Shown here: positions 1 through 10,665 of the stretch, in pieces
Numbering within the stretch: the stretch's first letter is position 1
Layout of the letters: each line of letters opens with the position of its first letter
From: Nocardioides sp. Iso805N
Lineage (GTDB): Bacteria > Actinomycetota > Actinomycetes > Propionibacteriales > Nocardioidaceae
Assembly: GCF_000364605.1 (NCBI RefSeq)
Contig: NZ_KB822575.1
Coordinates: 172,237-236,236 of the forward strand
Direction of reading: 5' to 3'
Length of the DNA stretch: 64,000 bases
The notes under the pieces: generated by a model
What the model was told of the DNA's origin: nothing
Seen by the model: the letters and a program-made list of their open reading frames with translations, nothing else
Databases searched by the model: none
Translations under genes and position numbers: made by a program

Positions 1-539
1 CACGTCCCGCCCGGCGCGAGCCGCGAGGCGACCAGGCGGGCGAAGGACGCGCTGACCAGCCGGCGCTTGTGGTGCCGGGCCTTGTGCCACGGGTCGGGGA
101 AGAAGGTCCACAGCTCGCTGAGCTGCCCCGGAGCCACGGTGTGCTCGAGCACCCAGACCGCATCGACGCTGCACATCCGGACGTTGCCGATGTCGACCTT
201 CTCCAGCCGGCGCAGGGTGTCAGCGACACCTGGCTTCCAGACCTCGATCCCGATGACGTTGTGTGCGGGCCGAGGCACGGCCGCCAGGGTCTCCCCCACA
301 CCCGAGCCGATCTCGATGAGGAGCGGCGCCTCACGTCCGAACCGCTCGCTCCAGCTGAAACCCGGGGCGGCGACGTCCTCCTCGGGCACGACCCACTCCG
401 CCTCGCGGGCGTCCCAGGCGCGCTGCTGGCCAGGCGTGAACCGGGCGCCTCGGCGGGTGTAGCTGACCACCTCACGCAGCGGGCGACCGTCCTCGGTGAG
501 ACGGGCTCCGGGACGGGCGGGATCGACGATGCCAGACAT
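1..539 (-). CDS. trmB: tRNA (guanine-N7)-methyltransferase, partial
   Basis: Makes m7G46 in the tRNA variable loop from S-adenosylmethionine. The reading frame runs leftward off the window, so only the first 179 codons are present. The family signature FFPDPWHKARHHKRRL is visible near the truncated end (about positions 70-118), where TrmB proteins carry their catalytic/tRNA-binding FPDPW-KxRHxKRR block. Upstream of it lies a methyltransferase core with a glycine-rich SAM-binding segment (about positions 270-310). I chose ATG 539 because it opens the only continuous frame. It faces the divergent secreted-protein gene across 53 bp. Identification is secure; the C-terminus lies outside the window. 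Confidence 0.93.
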   Translation of the reverse strand, partial: MSGIVDPARPGARLTEDGRPLREVVSYTRRGARFTPGQQRAWDAREAEWVVPEEDVAAPGFSWSERFGREAPLLIEIGSGVGETLAAVPRPAHNVIGIEVWKPGVADTLRRLEKVDIGNVRMCSVDAVWVLEHTVAPGQLSELWTFFPDPWHKARHHKRRLVSASFARLVASRLAPGGT

Positions 540-592
540 GTGCCCATTGTCCAGGATGTGGCCGCGATCTCCCGCCTCGGTAGCCTGGCGCG

Positions 593-1375
593 ATGTTCTC
601 GGAACGTCTCACCCGTACCGCGGCAGCGACGGCCGGCCTGATGGCGCTGCCGTTGCTCGTCGCGCCCGCCTCCGCCGCGCCGATTCCCGGGCCCATCCAC
701 GCCGGCAACACGTTCGGCTGGTACCCGGTCGCCAAGCGCTACGAGTTCGTCAGCCCGCTCGGCTCGGACTGGCAGACCCACGGCAACGTGCGCACCCAGA
801 ACGGCATGCTGACCCTGCTCAGCGGCACGCGTGGCGACGTCACCGCCACCCTGCGGGGTGCCGGACATGCCCACGGACGCTGGGAGATCCGCTGGCGCGG
901 ACGCCAGTACGGCCACGCACACACCTCCTACCGACTGCAGTCCGCGCTGGTCCCGGTCGCGTCGAGGGCACGCCACTGCGGCGCCCAGGACGTCACCTTC
1001 GAGGACAAGACGGCCGGCCAGAACAAGGCCGGGCTGGCGATCAACGCGCTGCCCAACCTCGCCTTCACCAAGACCGTGCGGCCGCGCGGGCAGTCGTTCA
1101 CCGGCGACCACTGGCACACCTTCGCCGTCGAGGTCACCGGCAAGCGGATCTCGTGGTTCGTCGATGCGCACGTGGTGGCGACGGAGACCCGTCCAGCGGC
1201 GCTCTCCGGCGTGCCGCTGACGGTGCGGTTCCGGCTCAAGAGCACCAAGGGCGAGCGGATGGCCCCGGCGCGGATGCAGATGGACTGGCTGCGCTACTGG
1301 ACGCTGAGCAAGCCGGACGACAAGTCCACCAAGGCGCCGCGACCACACAAGACGACGTACGACGACGCCTGCTGA
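593..1375 (+). CDS. secreted GH16-like concanavalin-fold protein
   Basis: 260 aa with a Sec signal peptide (RT...LMALPLLVAPASA, cleavage near residue 28). The mature part resembles a beta-jelly-roll glycoside hydrolase family 16 / LamG fold: a WEIRWRGRQYGHAHTSYRLQ strand early on, then HTFAVEVTGKRISWFVD, the usual GH16 'substrate-facing' beta-strand segment. The catalytic E-x-D-x-x-E signature expected between these segments is missing; the corresponding stretch reads QDVTFEDKTAG. It may therefore bind rather than cleave polysaccharide. The start is supported by a -10 box TAGCCT (581-586) six bases before the ATG, indicating a leaderless mRNA. It is monocistronic, with a strong terminator at 1401-1431. 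Fold assignment is moderate; activity is unknown. Confidence 0.7.
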   Translation: MFSERLTRTAAATAGLMALPLLVAPASAAPIPGPIHAGNTFGWYPVAKRYEFVSPLGSDWQTHGNVRTQNGMLTLLSGTRGDVTATLRGAGHAHGRWEIRWRGRQYGHAHTSYRLQSALVPVASRARHCGAQDVTFEDKTAGQNKAGLAINALPNLAFTKTVRPRGQSFTGDHWHTFAVEVTGKRISWFVDAHVVATETRPAALSGVPLTVRFRLKSTKGERMAPARMQMDWLRYWTLSKPDDKSTKAPRPHKTTYDDAC

Positions 1376-1400
1376 GTCCGACTCCGGCGCCGAACGACCA

Positions 1401-1431
1401 GGACCCCCGAGCCACACCGGCTCGGGGGTCC
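1401..1431 (+). terminator. intrinsic terminator after GH16-like gene
   Basis: A perfect 13-bp stem, GGACCCCCGAGCC pairing with GGCTCGGGGGTCC, around a 5-nt loop, followed by TTGCTTCTT. It lies 26 bp after the stop of the secreted protein gene. Confidence 0.85.
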
Positions 1432-1466
1432 TTGCTTCTTCGCAGCCGTCAGGGCCGCGAAAGGCG

Positions 1467-1496
1467 AAGGGCGCCCGGCCGAAGCCGGACGCCCTT
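1467..1496 (-). terminator. terminator of the str operon (after tuf)
   Basis: Arms at 1467-1479 and 1484-1496 pair with a single mismatch around a 4-nt loop. It lies 27 bp beyond the tuf stop on the minus strand. The tail is only weakly U-rich (CGCCTTTCGC). Confidence 0.7.
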
Positions 1497-1522
1497 CAGG
1501 GTTGCGGGCTAGCCCGCGAAGA

Positions 1523-2716
1523 TCACTTGTTGATCTTGGTGACGCGGCCGGCACCGACGGTGCGGCCACCCTCACGGATCGCGAAGCGAAGGCCCTCGTC
1601 CATCGCGATGGGCTGGATGAGCTCGACCGACATCTCGGTGTTGTCACCCGGCATGACCATCTCGGTGCCCTCGGGCAGGGTCACGACGCCCGTCACGTCC
1701 GTGGTACGGAAGTAGAACTGCGGGCGGTAGTTGTTGAAGAACGGCGTGTGACGGCCGCCCTCCTCCTTCGAGAGGATGTAGACCGAGGCCTCGAAGTTGG
1801 TGTGCGGGGTGGTCGTGCCCGGCTTGATCACGACCATGCCGCGCTCGACGTCCTCGCGCTTGGTGCCACGGAGGAGCAGACCGACGTTCTCGCCGGCCTG
1901 GCCCTCGTCGAGGAGCTTACGGAACATCTCGACGCCGGTGACGGTCGACTTCTGCGAGGTCTCGCGGATGCCGACGATCTCGACCTCCTCACCAACCTTG
2001 ACGATGCCGCGCTCGATACGACCGGTGATGACGGTGCCACGACCGGTGATCGTGAAGACGTCCTCGACCGGCATGAGGAACGGCTTGTCCGTCTCACGCT
2101 CGGGGGTCGGGATGGCCTCGTCGACAGCGTTCATGAGCTCGAGGATCGACTCGCCCCACTTGGCGTCGCCCTGCAGCGCCGGGAAGGCAGCCACACGCAC
2201 GACCGGGATGTCGTCGCCCGGGAACTCGTACTCGTTGAGGAGCTCGCGCACCTCCATCTCGACGAGCTCGATGAGCTCCTCGTCGTCGACCATGTCGCAC
2301 TTGTTGAGCGCCACGACCAGGGCCGGCACGCCGACCTGGCGGGCGAGCAGCACGTGCTCGCGGGTCTGCGGCATCGGGCCGTCGGTGGCGGCGACCACGA
2401 GGATCGCGCCGTCCATCTGGGCCGCACCGGTGATCATGTTCTTGATGTAGTCCGCGTGACCGGGGCAGTCAACGTGCGCGTAGTGGCGCGCCTCGGTCTG
2501 GTACTCGACGTGCGCGATCGAGATCGTGATGCCGCGCTGACGCTCCTCGGGAGCCTTGTCGATCTCGTCGAACGCCGAGGCGGCGTTCAGGTCCGGGTAC
2601 TTGTCGTGCAGGACCTTGGTGATCGCCGCAGTCAGCGTGGTCTTGCCGTGGTCGATGTGACCGATCGTACCGATGTTGACGTGCGGCTTGGTCCGCTCGA
2701 ACTTCGCCTTAGCCAC
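1523..2716 (-). CDS. tuf: elongation factor Tu
   Basis: 397 aa, the normal bacterial EF-Tu length. It delivers aminoacyl-tRNA to the ribosomal A site as a ternary complex with GTP. Visible GTPase motifs are G1 GHIDHGKT (residues 19-26), G3 DCPGH and G4 NKCDMV, followed by the beta-barrel domains 2 and 3 ([20 protein letters not shown]). The start is GTG at 2716, preceded by AGGAGG about 7 nt upstream. It is the last gene of the str operon, 71 bp after fusA. That gap is large enough to hold a separate promoter, though I see no convincing -35/-10 pair. A terminator follows at 1467-1496. Confidence 0.99.
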   Translation of the reverse strand: MAKAKFERTKPHVNIGTIGHIDHGKTTLTAAITKVLHDKYPDLNAASAFDEIDKAPEERQRGITISIAHVEYQTEARHYAHVDCPGHADYIKNMITGAAQMDGAILVVAATDGPMPQTREHVLLARQVGVPALVVALNKCDMVDDEELIELVEMEVRELLNEYEFPGDDIPVVRVAAFPALQGDAKWGESILELMNAVDEAIPTPERETDKPFLMPVEDVFTITGRGTVITGRIERGIVKVGEEVEIVGIRETSQKSTVTGVEMFRKLLDEGQAGENVGLLLRGTKREDVERGMVVIKPGTTTPHTNFEASVYILSKEEGGRHTPFFNNYRPQFYFRTTDVTGVVTLPEGTEMVMPGDNTEMSVELIQPIAMDEGLRFAIREGGRTVGAGRVTKINK

Positions 2717-2787
2717 TGGGGCTCCTCCTGGTGTGTTTTTTACTTGACTCGTACTGATGGTGGTGTTGCCGAAGTCCCGAAGGCGAA

Positions 2788-4902
<2,115 letters not shown>

Positions 4903-4942
4903 TGTGTCAGCGTTCCTTTAAGTCTCGGGTGGAGCAGGTGGA

Positions 4943-4969
4943 GCAGGGGCCCGCGGTGGGGGCCCCTGC
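4943..4969 (-). other. intercistronic hairpin, rpsG-fusA
   Basis: Perfect 10-bp inverted repeat GCAGGGGCCC / GGGCCCCTGC with a 7-nt loop, starting 8 bp past the rpsG stop. No U-tract follows, so it is more likely an mRNA-processing or stability element, or a partial attenuator within the str operon, than a full terminator. Confidence 0.6.
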
Positions 4970-4976
4970 CCTTAGG

Positions 4977-5447
4977 TCACCAGCGGTAGTGCGCGAAGGC
5001 CTTGTTCGACTCGGCCATCTTGTGGGTGTCCTCACGCTTCTTCACCGCGGCACCGAGGCCGTTGCTCGCGTCGAGGATCTCGTTCATGAGGCGCTCGGCC
5101 ATCGTCTTCTCACGACGGTCGGCGGCATAGCCGACGAGCCAGCGCAGCGCGAGCGTGGTGCCACGCGTGCCCTTGACCTCGATCGGAACCTGGTAGGTCG
5201 CACCGCCGACGCGGCGGGACTTGACCTCGATAGCCGGCTTCACGTTGTCCATCGCACGCTTGAGCGTGACGACGGGGTCGGTGCCGGTCTTCTCGCGGCA
5301 GCCCTCGAGGGCGGTGTAGACGATGCGCTGGGCGACCTGCTTCTTGCCGTCCTGCAGCACCTTGCTCACCAGCTGGGTGACCAGCTGGGAGCCGTAGACC
5401 GGGTCGACGTCGATCGGACGCTTGGGAGCGGGACCCTTACGAGGCAT
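4977..5447 (-). CDS. rpsG: 30S ribosomal protein S7
   Basis: 156 aa, the usual length. It is a primary 16S rRNA-binding protein that nucleates assembly of the 30S head and lines the E site. The N-terminus [10 protein letters not shown] and the block [12 protein letters not shown] are diagnostic. Its ATG lies one base beyond the rpsL stop, so translation is probably coupled to rpsL. Confidence 0.99.
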   Translation of the reverse strand: MPRKGPAPKRPIDVDPVYGSQLVTQLVSKVLQDGKKQVAQRIVYTALEGCREKTGTDPVVTLKRAMDNVKPAIEVKSRRVGGATYQVPIEVKGTRGTTLALRWLVGYAADRREKTMAERLMNEILDASNGLGAAVKKREDTHKMAESNKAFAHYRW

Positions 5448-5448
5448 C

Positions 5449-5820
5449 TCACTTCTCCTTCTTCGCGCCGTAACGCGACCGGGCCTGCTTGCGGTTCTTC
5501 ACACCCTGGGTGTCGAGGGTGCCACGAATGATCTTGTAGCGAACACCGGGAAGGTCCTTCACACGGCCGCCACGAACGAGCACGATCGAGTGCTCCTGGA
5601 GGTTGTGACCGACGCCGGGGATGTAAGCGGTGACCTCGACGCCACTGGACAGGCGCACGCGGGCGACCTTCCGGAGGGCGGAGTTCGGCTTCTTCGGCGT
5701 GGTGGTGTAGACGCGGGTGCAGACGCCACGGCGCTGCGGAGACCCCTTCAGGGCGGGCGTCTTCGTCTTGGACGCCTTGTCCTGGCGGCCCTTGCGGACC
5801 AACTGGTTGATAGTGGGCAC
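5449..5820 (-). CDS. rpsL: 30S ribosomal protein S12
   Basis: 123 aa from GTG 5820, matching the family length. The frame extends 10 codons further upstream, but the conserved N-terminus (M)[11 protein letters not shown] begins at this GTG and an AGGGG ribosome-binding site lies about 9 nt before it. S12 sits at the decoding centre. The loops where streptomycin-resistance changes arise look wild type: TPKKPNSA (Lys43) and GGRVKDLPG. First gene of the str operon. The 176 bp upstream (to 5996) must hold the operon promoter, but I cannot pick a confident -35/-10 pair there. Confidence 0.98.
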   Translation of the reverse strand: MPTINQLVRKGRQDKASKTKTPALKGSPQRRGVCTRVYTTTPKKPNSALRKVARVRLSSGVEVTAYIPGVGHNLQEHSIVLVRGGRVKDLPGVRYKIIRGTLDTQGVKNRKQARSRYGAKKEK

Positions 5821-5996
5821 CTGGTGGTTCCCCTTCTTTTCTGCTCTCACACCGCGACGACCTGCCGCGGCGGATTCCTACCGATGTGTCGAGGTGGTGC
5901 GCTACCGACCGGCCGCTTCTCGCCCCCGAGGTCGGGCGTGTCGCCCTCTGTCAGCGTGGCGTGCGCCCCCGGGAACCTCGATCCTGATCCGAGGCT

Positions 5997-7301
5997 CTAC
6001 TTCCGAACACGCGCGACGGCCTGGTCGTCCCAGACACGATCCACAAGGCTACCGGCCGGCTTGAGGGGGGTCAAAACGCTGGACAGGCCCCCACGCAGCC
6101 GGACGAGGAGCGCGATCGCCAGCACGACGCCCAGCAACACCATGCTGCCACCCACCCACAAGGTCCAGCGCGGCCCCCACGCCTGTCCGACCCAGCCGAT
6201 GATCGGGGCGCCGATCGGCGTACCGCCCTGGACGACTGTCATGTACAGCGCCATCGAGCGACCCCGCATGGCCGGCTCCGAGGTGAGCTGGATGGTGGCG
6301 TTGGAGCTGTTGAGGAGCGTGATCGTGCAGAAGCCGATGATCGGCGAGAAGACCGCGAAGGCGACGTAGGAGGGCAGGCTTCCCGCGATGATCTCCGCGA
6401 CTCCGAACCCGGTCGCCGCGAACGCGAGCAGCCGCAGCGGGATGCTGGCGCGCCGGGCCGCCATCAGGGCCCCGGCCAGCGAGCCGACCGCCAGGGTCGA
6501 GCCGAGCAGGCCGAACTCGCCGGCGCCCTTGCCGAAGACCTGGGTGGCCATCAAGGAGGAGGTGAGCTGGAAGTTCATGCCGAAGGTGCCGGCGAAGAAG
6601 ACCAGCACGAGCACGAAGAGCATCTTGGGCTGCGTGCGGACGTAGCGCACGCCCTCCATCAGGGCACCTCGACCACGGATGCGGCCGGGGATGATGCGCA
6701 GCAGCGAGGTGTTCATCCGCTGCAGCTGCACGATCACCGCGAGGTAGGACACCGCATTGAGGAGGATGACGATGCCGGTCGCCGTCGCTCCCCCGCCGAA
6801 CACGGCGATCAGCAGCCCGGCCAGCGCCGGGCCGATGATGCGGGCGGTGTTGAAGGCGGCGGAGTTGAGGCCCACCGCGTTGGTCAGGTCATCGGGCCCG
6901 ACCATCTCCGAGACGAACGACTGCCGGGCCGGTACGTCGAAGGCGGCACCGACACCGAACATGAAGCTGAGGACGTAGACCATCCAGATCTGCGCCTGCC
7001 CGCTGAGCGCGAGGACGCCGAGCATCAGCGAGACCGTCGCCATCGAGAGCTGGGTCAGCTGCAGCATGCGGCGCTTGGAGAAGCGGTCGGCAATGACCCC
7101 GGCGTACGGCGTCAGCAGCAGGACGGGAAGGAACTGCAGGGCCGTGACCACACCCAGGTCGGTGCCGCCGCCGTGCAGCGGCTTGAGCACGAGCCAGTCC
7201 TGAGCCGTGCGCTGCAGCCAGGTGCCGGTGTTGGAGACGACGCTCCCCACCAGGAACAGGCGGTAGTTGGGGTTGCGCAGCGCTCGGAACGTGGGGCTCA
7301 A
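5997..7301 (-). CDS. MFS transporter, EntS/MFS_3-like
   Basis: 434 aa with about 12 predicted membrane segments. The N-terminal pattern FRALRNPNYRLFLVGS, then GTWLQRTAQDWLVL and the loop-2/3 motif GVIADRFSKRRM, is typical of the drug/siderophore exporter group (enterobactin exporter EntS-like). The start is TTG at 7301 with GAGAGAGG about 8 nt upstream; an ATG just before it is out of frame and stops at once. It lies 234 bp downstream of a MarR-family gene on the same strand, so that regulator is the likely controller and the exported compound its likely inducer. The substrate cannot be read from sequence. Confidence 0.88.
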   Translation of the reverse strand: MSPTFRALRNPNYRLFLVGSVVSNTGTWLQRTAQDWLVLKPLHGGGTDLGVVTALQFLPVLLLTPYAGVIADRFSKRRMLQLTQLSMATVSLMLGVLALSGQAQIWMVYVLSFMFGVGAAFDVPARQSFVSEMVGPDDLTNAVGLNSAAFNTARIIGPALAGLLIAVFGGGATATGIVILLNAVSYLAVIVQLQRMNTSLLRIIPGRIRGRGALMEGVRYVRTQPKMLFVLVLVFFAGTFGMNFQLTSSLMATQVFGKGAGEFGLLGSTLAVGSLAGALMAARRASIPLRLLAFAATGFGVAEIIAGSLPSYVAFAVFSPIIGFCTITLLNSSNATIQLTSEPAMRGRSMALYMTVVQGGTPIGAPIIGWVGQAWGPRWTLWVGGSMVLLGVVLAIALLVRLRGGLSSVLTPLKPAGSLVDRVWDDQAVARVRK

Positions 7302-7408
7302 AGCATGACCTCTCTCTCCTGGCCGTCGCGAGCGGCGGCCAGGGCGTGGGATGGCAAGGCGACTGAGTGAGGCGTCGAGTCGAGCTTGCTCGATCTCGGA
7401 CGCCGAGC

Positions 7409-7474
7409 GAGGGAGCCACCGCGCGCAGCGCGGTCGGCGGAGGAGGGAGCCGTGGCGGAGCCACGGTGACCGAC
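7409..7474. repeat. two tandem related hairpin elements
   Basis: Two copies of a 32-bp unit starting GAGGGAGCC (7409-7440 and 7443-7474). Each folds into its own perfect hairpin, CCGCGC-GCA-GCGCGG in the first and CCGTGGC-GGA-GCCACGG in the second. Stem sequence differs but is compensated, so structure rather than sequence is kept. They lie in the marR-MFS gap (7302-7535). Confidence 0.6.
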
Positions 7475-7535
7475 GACAACGCAGCCAGCGCGCGTCATGG
7501 GTGCCGCGCAGCAGGCTGGGAGGGAGAGGTCGTGC

Positions 7536-7979
7536 TTATTCGTTGGCGATCCTCTCGAGGATGGGAGCGGCGTCGCGCAGGATCGCGCGCTCAGCGTCGG
7601 TCAGGTCGCCGAACCGCCGGGCCAGCCACTCGTTGCGGCGGGCACGGTCGGCGAGCAGGGTGTCTCGGCCCTTGTCGGTCAGCGAGACCACCACCTGGCG
7701 GCGGTCGGTCTCGCTCGGCTGGCGCAGGGCGTAGCCGCCCTCCTCCAGGCAGTTGACGGTGCGAGTCATGCTGGGCGGCTGGACCCGCTCGCGCTGCGCC
7801 AAGGCGCCCAGCGTCATGTCGCCGAACCGCTCGAGGCCCGCCAGCACGGCCATCGCGCCGATCGACAGGTCGTTGTCGGGGTGACGCTCGGAGACGAGGC
7901 GGCGCCGCAGCCGCATGACCGACAGGCGCAGCTCGCTGGCCAGGCTGGCGTCGCTGCTGGATGCACCCGATGAAGTCAT
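7536..7979 (-). CDS. MarR-family transcriptional regulator
   Basis: 147 aa winged-helix repressor. The MarR core is visible: LSIGAMAVLAGLERFG, then the recognition-helix region TLGALAQRERVQPPSMTRTV, and the wing EGGYALRQPSETDRRQVVVSLT with the conserved D-x-R. I prefer ATG 7979 over the 8-codon longer frame, because the longer form would place the operator-like palindrome at 7983-8010 inside the gene. With 7979 the palindrome sits directly upstream, suiting a leaderless, autoregulated transcript. The likely target is the MFS gene downstream. The divergent DUF2530 gene starts 58 bp away. Confidence 0.88.
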   Translation of the reverse strand: MTSSGASSSDASLASELRLSVMRLRRRLVSERHPDNDLSIGAMAVLAGLERFGDMTLGALAQRERVQPPSMTRTVNCLEEGGYALRQPSETDRRQVVVSLTDKGRDTLLADRARRNEWLARRFGDLTDAERAILRDAAPILERIANE

Positions 7980-7982
7980 ATC

Positions 7983-8010
7983 GTTAGCGTAACTCATTAA
8001 CATCGCTAAC
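7983..8010. promoter_or_regulatory. MarR-type operator
   Basis: Perfect inverted arms GTTAGCG (7983-7989) and CGCTAAC (8004-8010) around an AT-rich 14-bp centre. It sits in the 58-bp marR/DUF2530 divergent region, next to the marR start. The TTAGC...GCTAA form is typical of MarR-family sites; self-regulation is inferred. Confidence 0.7.
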
Positions 8011-8037
8011 TATTCCTCCGCGCGCTAGGTTGTGCGC

Positions 8038-8277
8038 GTGCAGGACAAGCCCCGGCGACCGATCGCCGACGTACCGCCTCTCGACGTGGACGGCGTCCGC
8101 GCGGTCGAGGTCGGGACCATCATCTGGCTGGTCGCCTTCATCGGGATGCTGCCGTTCTACGGCCGCCTCAAGGACGACGGGCACGGCTGGTGGCTGTGGA
8201 CCTGCTTGGCCGGCTTCGGCCTCGGCGCGCTCGGCGTCGAGTACTGCCGACGCCGGCGCGCCCGCCACCAGGAGTGA
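8038..8277 (+). CDS. DUF2530 membrane protein
   Basis: 79 aa with two membrane segments (VEVGTIIWLVAFIGMLPFY and WWLWTCLAGFGLGALGVEY) and a basic C-terminus, YCRRRRARHQE. The DVDGVRAVEVGT...HGHGWWLWTC pattern matches the actinobacterial DUF2530 family, which has no known function. I chose GTG 8038 over GTG 8032 because a -10 box TAGGTT (8026-8031) lies six bases before it, the spacing of a leaderless mRNA. It is divergent from marR and convergent with DUF3027. Confidence 0.8.
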   Translation: MQDKPRRPIADVPPLDVDGVRAVEVGTIIWLVAFIGMLPFYGRLKDDGHGWWLWTCLAGFGLGALGVEYCRRRRARHQE

Positions 8278-8294
8278 GGGCCCGACGCGCCGCT

Positions 8295-8401
8295 AGGCGT
8301 CGCTGACGTGCGCGGCGCCGAGGCGGAGGCTCGAAGGCGGCCTGGGCGCGAAGCGGCCGTCGAGAGCCGACAACATAGGCGACGTGCCGTCAGCGACGCC
8401 T
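8295..8401. repeat. long inverted repeat between convergent genes
   Basis: Perfect 14-bp arms AGGCGTCGCTGACG (8295-8308) and CGTCAGCGACGCCT (8388-8401) enclose 79 bp that can fold further (GGCTCGAAGGCGGCC against GGCCGTCGAGAGCC). The right arm ends at the base before the DUF3027 stop codon. There is no U-tract. It could be a bidirectional terminator, a structured RNA or a small palindromic mobile relic. Confidence 0.6.
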
Positions 8402-9181
8402 CTAGAAGTTCTCGAGCTCGTCGGGGGTGATGGTGTCGATGACCGGCTCCGGCACGGGAAGGGGCTCCTGCTTCTTCGACAGCCGCACCTCGGAGTGCGC
8501 GCCGCAGCCGTGATCCATGCTCACCACCCGGCCGTCGTCGTTGGCATCGCCGTTGGCGCACACCCCGAAGTGCTGCGCCAGGTGTCCCGCGATGCGCATC
8601 AGGAAGCCGCAGCTGTGACAGTGGTGCGGCGCGGCCTGCGCGATCGGCGCAAGCGGACCGCTCTCGCTCTCGTACCACCGCTCCGCGGCGGCGTCGTAGC
8701 CCTCGGGGCTGAGCGTGCGCACCCGACCCAGGCCGAGGTCCAGGGCGACCTGGCGCACCTGCGCCTTCGCGTCCGCGTCGAGCGGGTCGTCGCCGAAGAA
8801 GTAGGTCGGGACCAGCCGCGGGTCGTCGTCACCGACCGGGAGCAGGTCGCCGGGCGAGAGGTCGCCGGGCTGGATCCGCTCGCGGTAGGGCACCCAGGCC
8901 GGGGCCACGATCGCCTCGTCGCCGGGGATGAGCACCAGCTCGTCGACGGTGATGGGGCCGCCGTCCAACTGCACCACGGTGACCGACCAGCGCCAGCCGA
9001 CGTAGCCCTTGCGGGTGCAGGCGAAGAGGTGGGTGACGACGCCGTCGCTCTCGACGACGTTGCCCAGGTGGTCACCGACATCGGAGGCATCACGGCCGAG
9101 ATCGGCGACGAGCGCAGAGCGAGCGTCCTCGACGGCGGTCAGGACGTTCGGGCCGGCGTACGGCGTGGCGGTGCTGGTCAC
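8402..9181 (-). CDS. DUF3027 domain protein
   Basis: 259 aa soluble protein of the actinobacterial DUF3027 family. The C-terminal half carries a zinc-ribbon-like set, HHCHSCGFL, then GVCAN and DHGCGAHSE. Function is unknown. GTG 9181 is chosen over ATG 9187 because the -10 box TAGGAT (9193-9188 on the minus strand) abuts the ATG but lies six bases from the GTG, the leaderless spacing seen elsewhere here. It is divergent from an MFS gene whose own -10 overlaps the same CTAG. This DUF3027/MFS/cold-shock neighbourhood recurs in actinobacteria. Confidence 0.8.
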   Translation of the reverse strand: MTSTATPYAGPNVLTAVEDARSALVADLGRDASDVGDHLGNVVESDGVVTHLFACTRKGYVGWRWSVTVVQLDGGPITVDELVLIPGDEAIVAPAWVPYRERIQPGDLSPGDLLPVGDDDPRLVPTYFFGDDPLDADAKAQVRQVALDLGLGRVRTLSPEGYDAAAERWYESESGPLAPIAQAAPHHCHSCGFLMRIAGHLAQHFGVCANGDANDDGRVVSMDHGCGAHSEVRLSKKQEPLPVPEPVIDTITPDELENF

Positions 9182-9203
9182 CCGCATATCCTAGACGTGA
9201 AGA

Positions 9204-10655
9204 ATGGAGCGTATGACCTCGGACGAGCAGCGCTGGCGGGATCCGCACCTGGATCCCGACGACGCATACGACGACGAAGCGCTGTCCGGGGCCCACCGTG
9301 CGGCAGGTGCTGCGCGCGCGACAGCACGCGGCGTGGCCGCCACTGGACGCGGCCTGAAGGGCTTCGGCCGCTACGCCGTCACACAGGCGCGACGGGCGGC
9401 CGATGCCCAGGGAGCCGACAAGTCGGGGCTCAACCGGCTCCTCGAGATGCATGCGTTCAACACGGCCGGCGACGCCGCGGTCGCGATCGCTCTGGCGGGT
9501 TCGCTGTTCTTCTCGGCCAGCGACGCCGCAGCCGGCGCGTCGTGGGGTGCTCGTGGACACGTGGCCCTGTTCCTGGCCCTGACGATGGTCCCCTTCGCGG
9601 TCGTGGCGCCGCTGCTCGGACCGCTGCTGGATCGCTTCTCCCACGGCCGCCGCTGGGCGATCGGCACCACGATGGCAGCGCGTGCCTTCTTCTGCTGGAT
9701 TCTCGCCGGAGCCCTCCCCCACCAGTCGGTGATGATGTACCCCGCCGCGCTGCTCGTCCTCGTCCTCTCGAAGGCGTACGGCGTGACGCGGGCCGCCGCC
9801 ACACCGCGCCTGATCCCGCAGGGCTTCACCCTGGTGAAGACCAACGGGCGGGTGTCGATGGCCGGCATGGTCGGCGTCGCGATCTCCGCACCGATCGCGG
9901 GACTGTGCTCACTGGCCGGGGCCGAGTGGGTGCTGCGCTGGGCGACGGTGCTGTTCGTCGTCGCGACGGTGCTCGCCATCCGGCTGCCGGCCCAGGTCGA
10001 CCACAGCGAGGGCGAGGGCACGATGACCTTCCGTGGCGACCTGACTGCGCCGGCCGATCATGGTGGCGGCACGCTGCGCGTGCCTCAATCGGTGGCCTAC
10101 GCCCTGCGCGCCAACTGCGGTCCGAAGTTCCTCTCGGGCTTTCTCCTGATGTTCATGGCGTTCCTGCTGCAGGGCCCCCACCATCCGCTCCCGAGCTGGA
10201 ACTCGACGCTCGTCCTCGGCCTGGTCGCGGGCGGAGCGGGCGCAGGCAACTTCCTCGGCACCGTCCTCGCCTCGCTGCTGCGGCGCGTCAACCCTCGACT
10301 GACCCTGGCCGTCGTCCTCGTCTCAGGCAGCGCGGTCGTGCTGCTCACGGCCTTGCGCGCCAACATGATCACCCTGCTGGCGCTCGGAGTCGTCGCCGGC
10401 GGCGGCGCCGCGCTGGCGAAGTTCGCGCTCGACTCGAGCATCCAGCAGGACGTCCCGGCGCGGGTGCAGACCAGCGCCTTCGCACGCTCCGACACCACCT
10501 GCCAGCTCGCCTGGGTGGTGGGCGGTTTCGTGGGGATCGCGCTGACCCCGCACCAGCACCTCGGCCTCTACGTCGCCTTCGCCCTCCTGACGGCGTGGGC
10601 GATCCACGTGCTCTCGCACCGGCCGGGCACGCGCCGGGGCGACGACGTGCTCTGA
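9204..10655 (+). CDS. MFS transporter with soluble N-terminal extension
   Basis: 483 aa. An unusual hydrophilic N-terminus of about 80 residues, acidic then Ala/Arg-rich (DPHLDPDDAYDDEALSG, then GAARATARGVAATGRG), precedes about 12 membrane segments with the MFS motif PLLGPLLDRFSHGRR. The substrate is unknown. The start follows a weak -10 (TAGACG, 9192-9197) by six bases; ATG 9213 is an alternative. It ends 10 bp before the convergent cold-shock gene. Confidence 0.8.
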   Translation: MERMTSDEQRWRDPHLDPDDAYDDEALSGAHRAAGAARATARGVAATGRGLKGFGRYAVTQARRAADAQGADKSGLNRLLEMHAFNTAGDAAVAIALAGSLFFSASDAAAGASWGARGHVALFLALTMVPFAVVAPLLGPLLDRFSHGRRWAIGTTMAARAFFCWILAGALPHQSVMMYPAALLVLVLSKAYGVTRAAATPRLIPQGFTLVKTNGRVSMAGMVGVAISAPIAGLCSLAGAEWVLRWATVLFVVATVLAIRLPAQVDHSEGEGTMTFRGDLTAPADHGGGTLRVPQSVAYALRANCGPKFLSGFLLMFMAFLLQGPHHPLPSWNSTLVLGLVAGGAGAGNFLGTVLASLLRRVNPRLTLAVVLVSGSAVVLLTALRANMITLLALGVVAGGGAALAKFALDSSIQQDVPARVQTSAFARSDTTCQLAWVVGGFVGIALTPHQHLGLYVAFALLTAWAIHVLSHRPGTRRGDDVL

Positions 10656-10665
10656 GACGGGCGGC

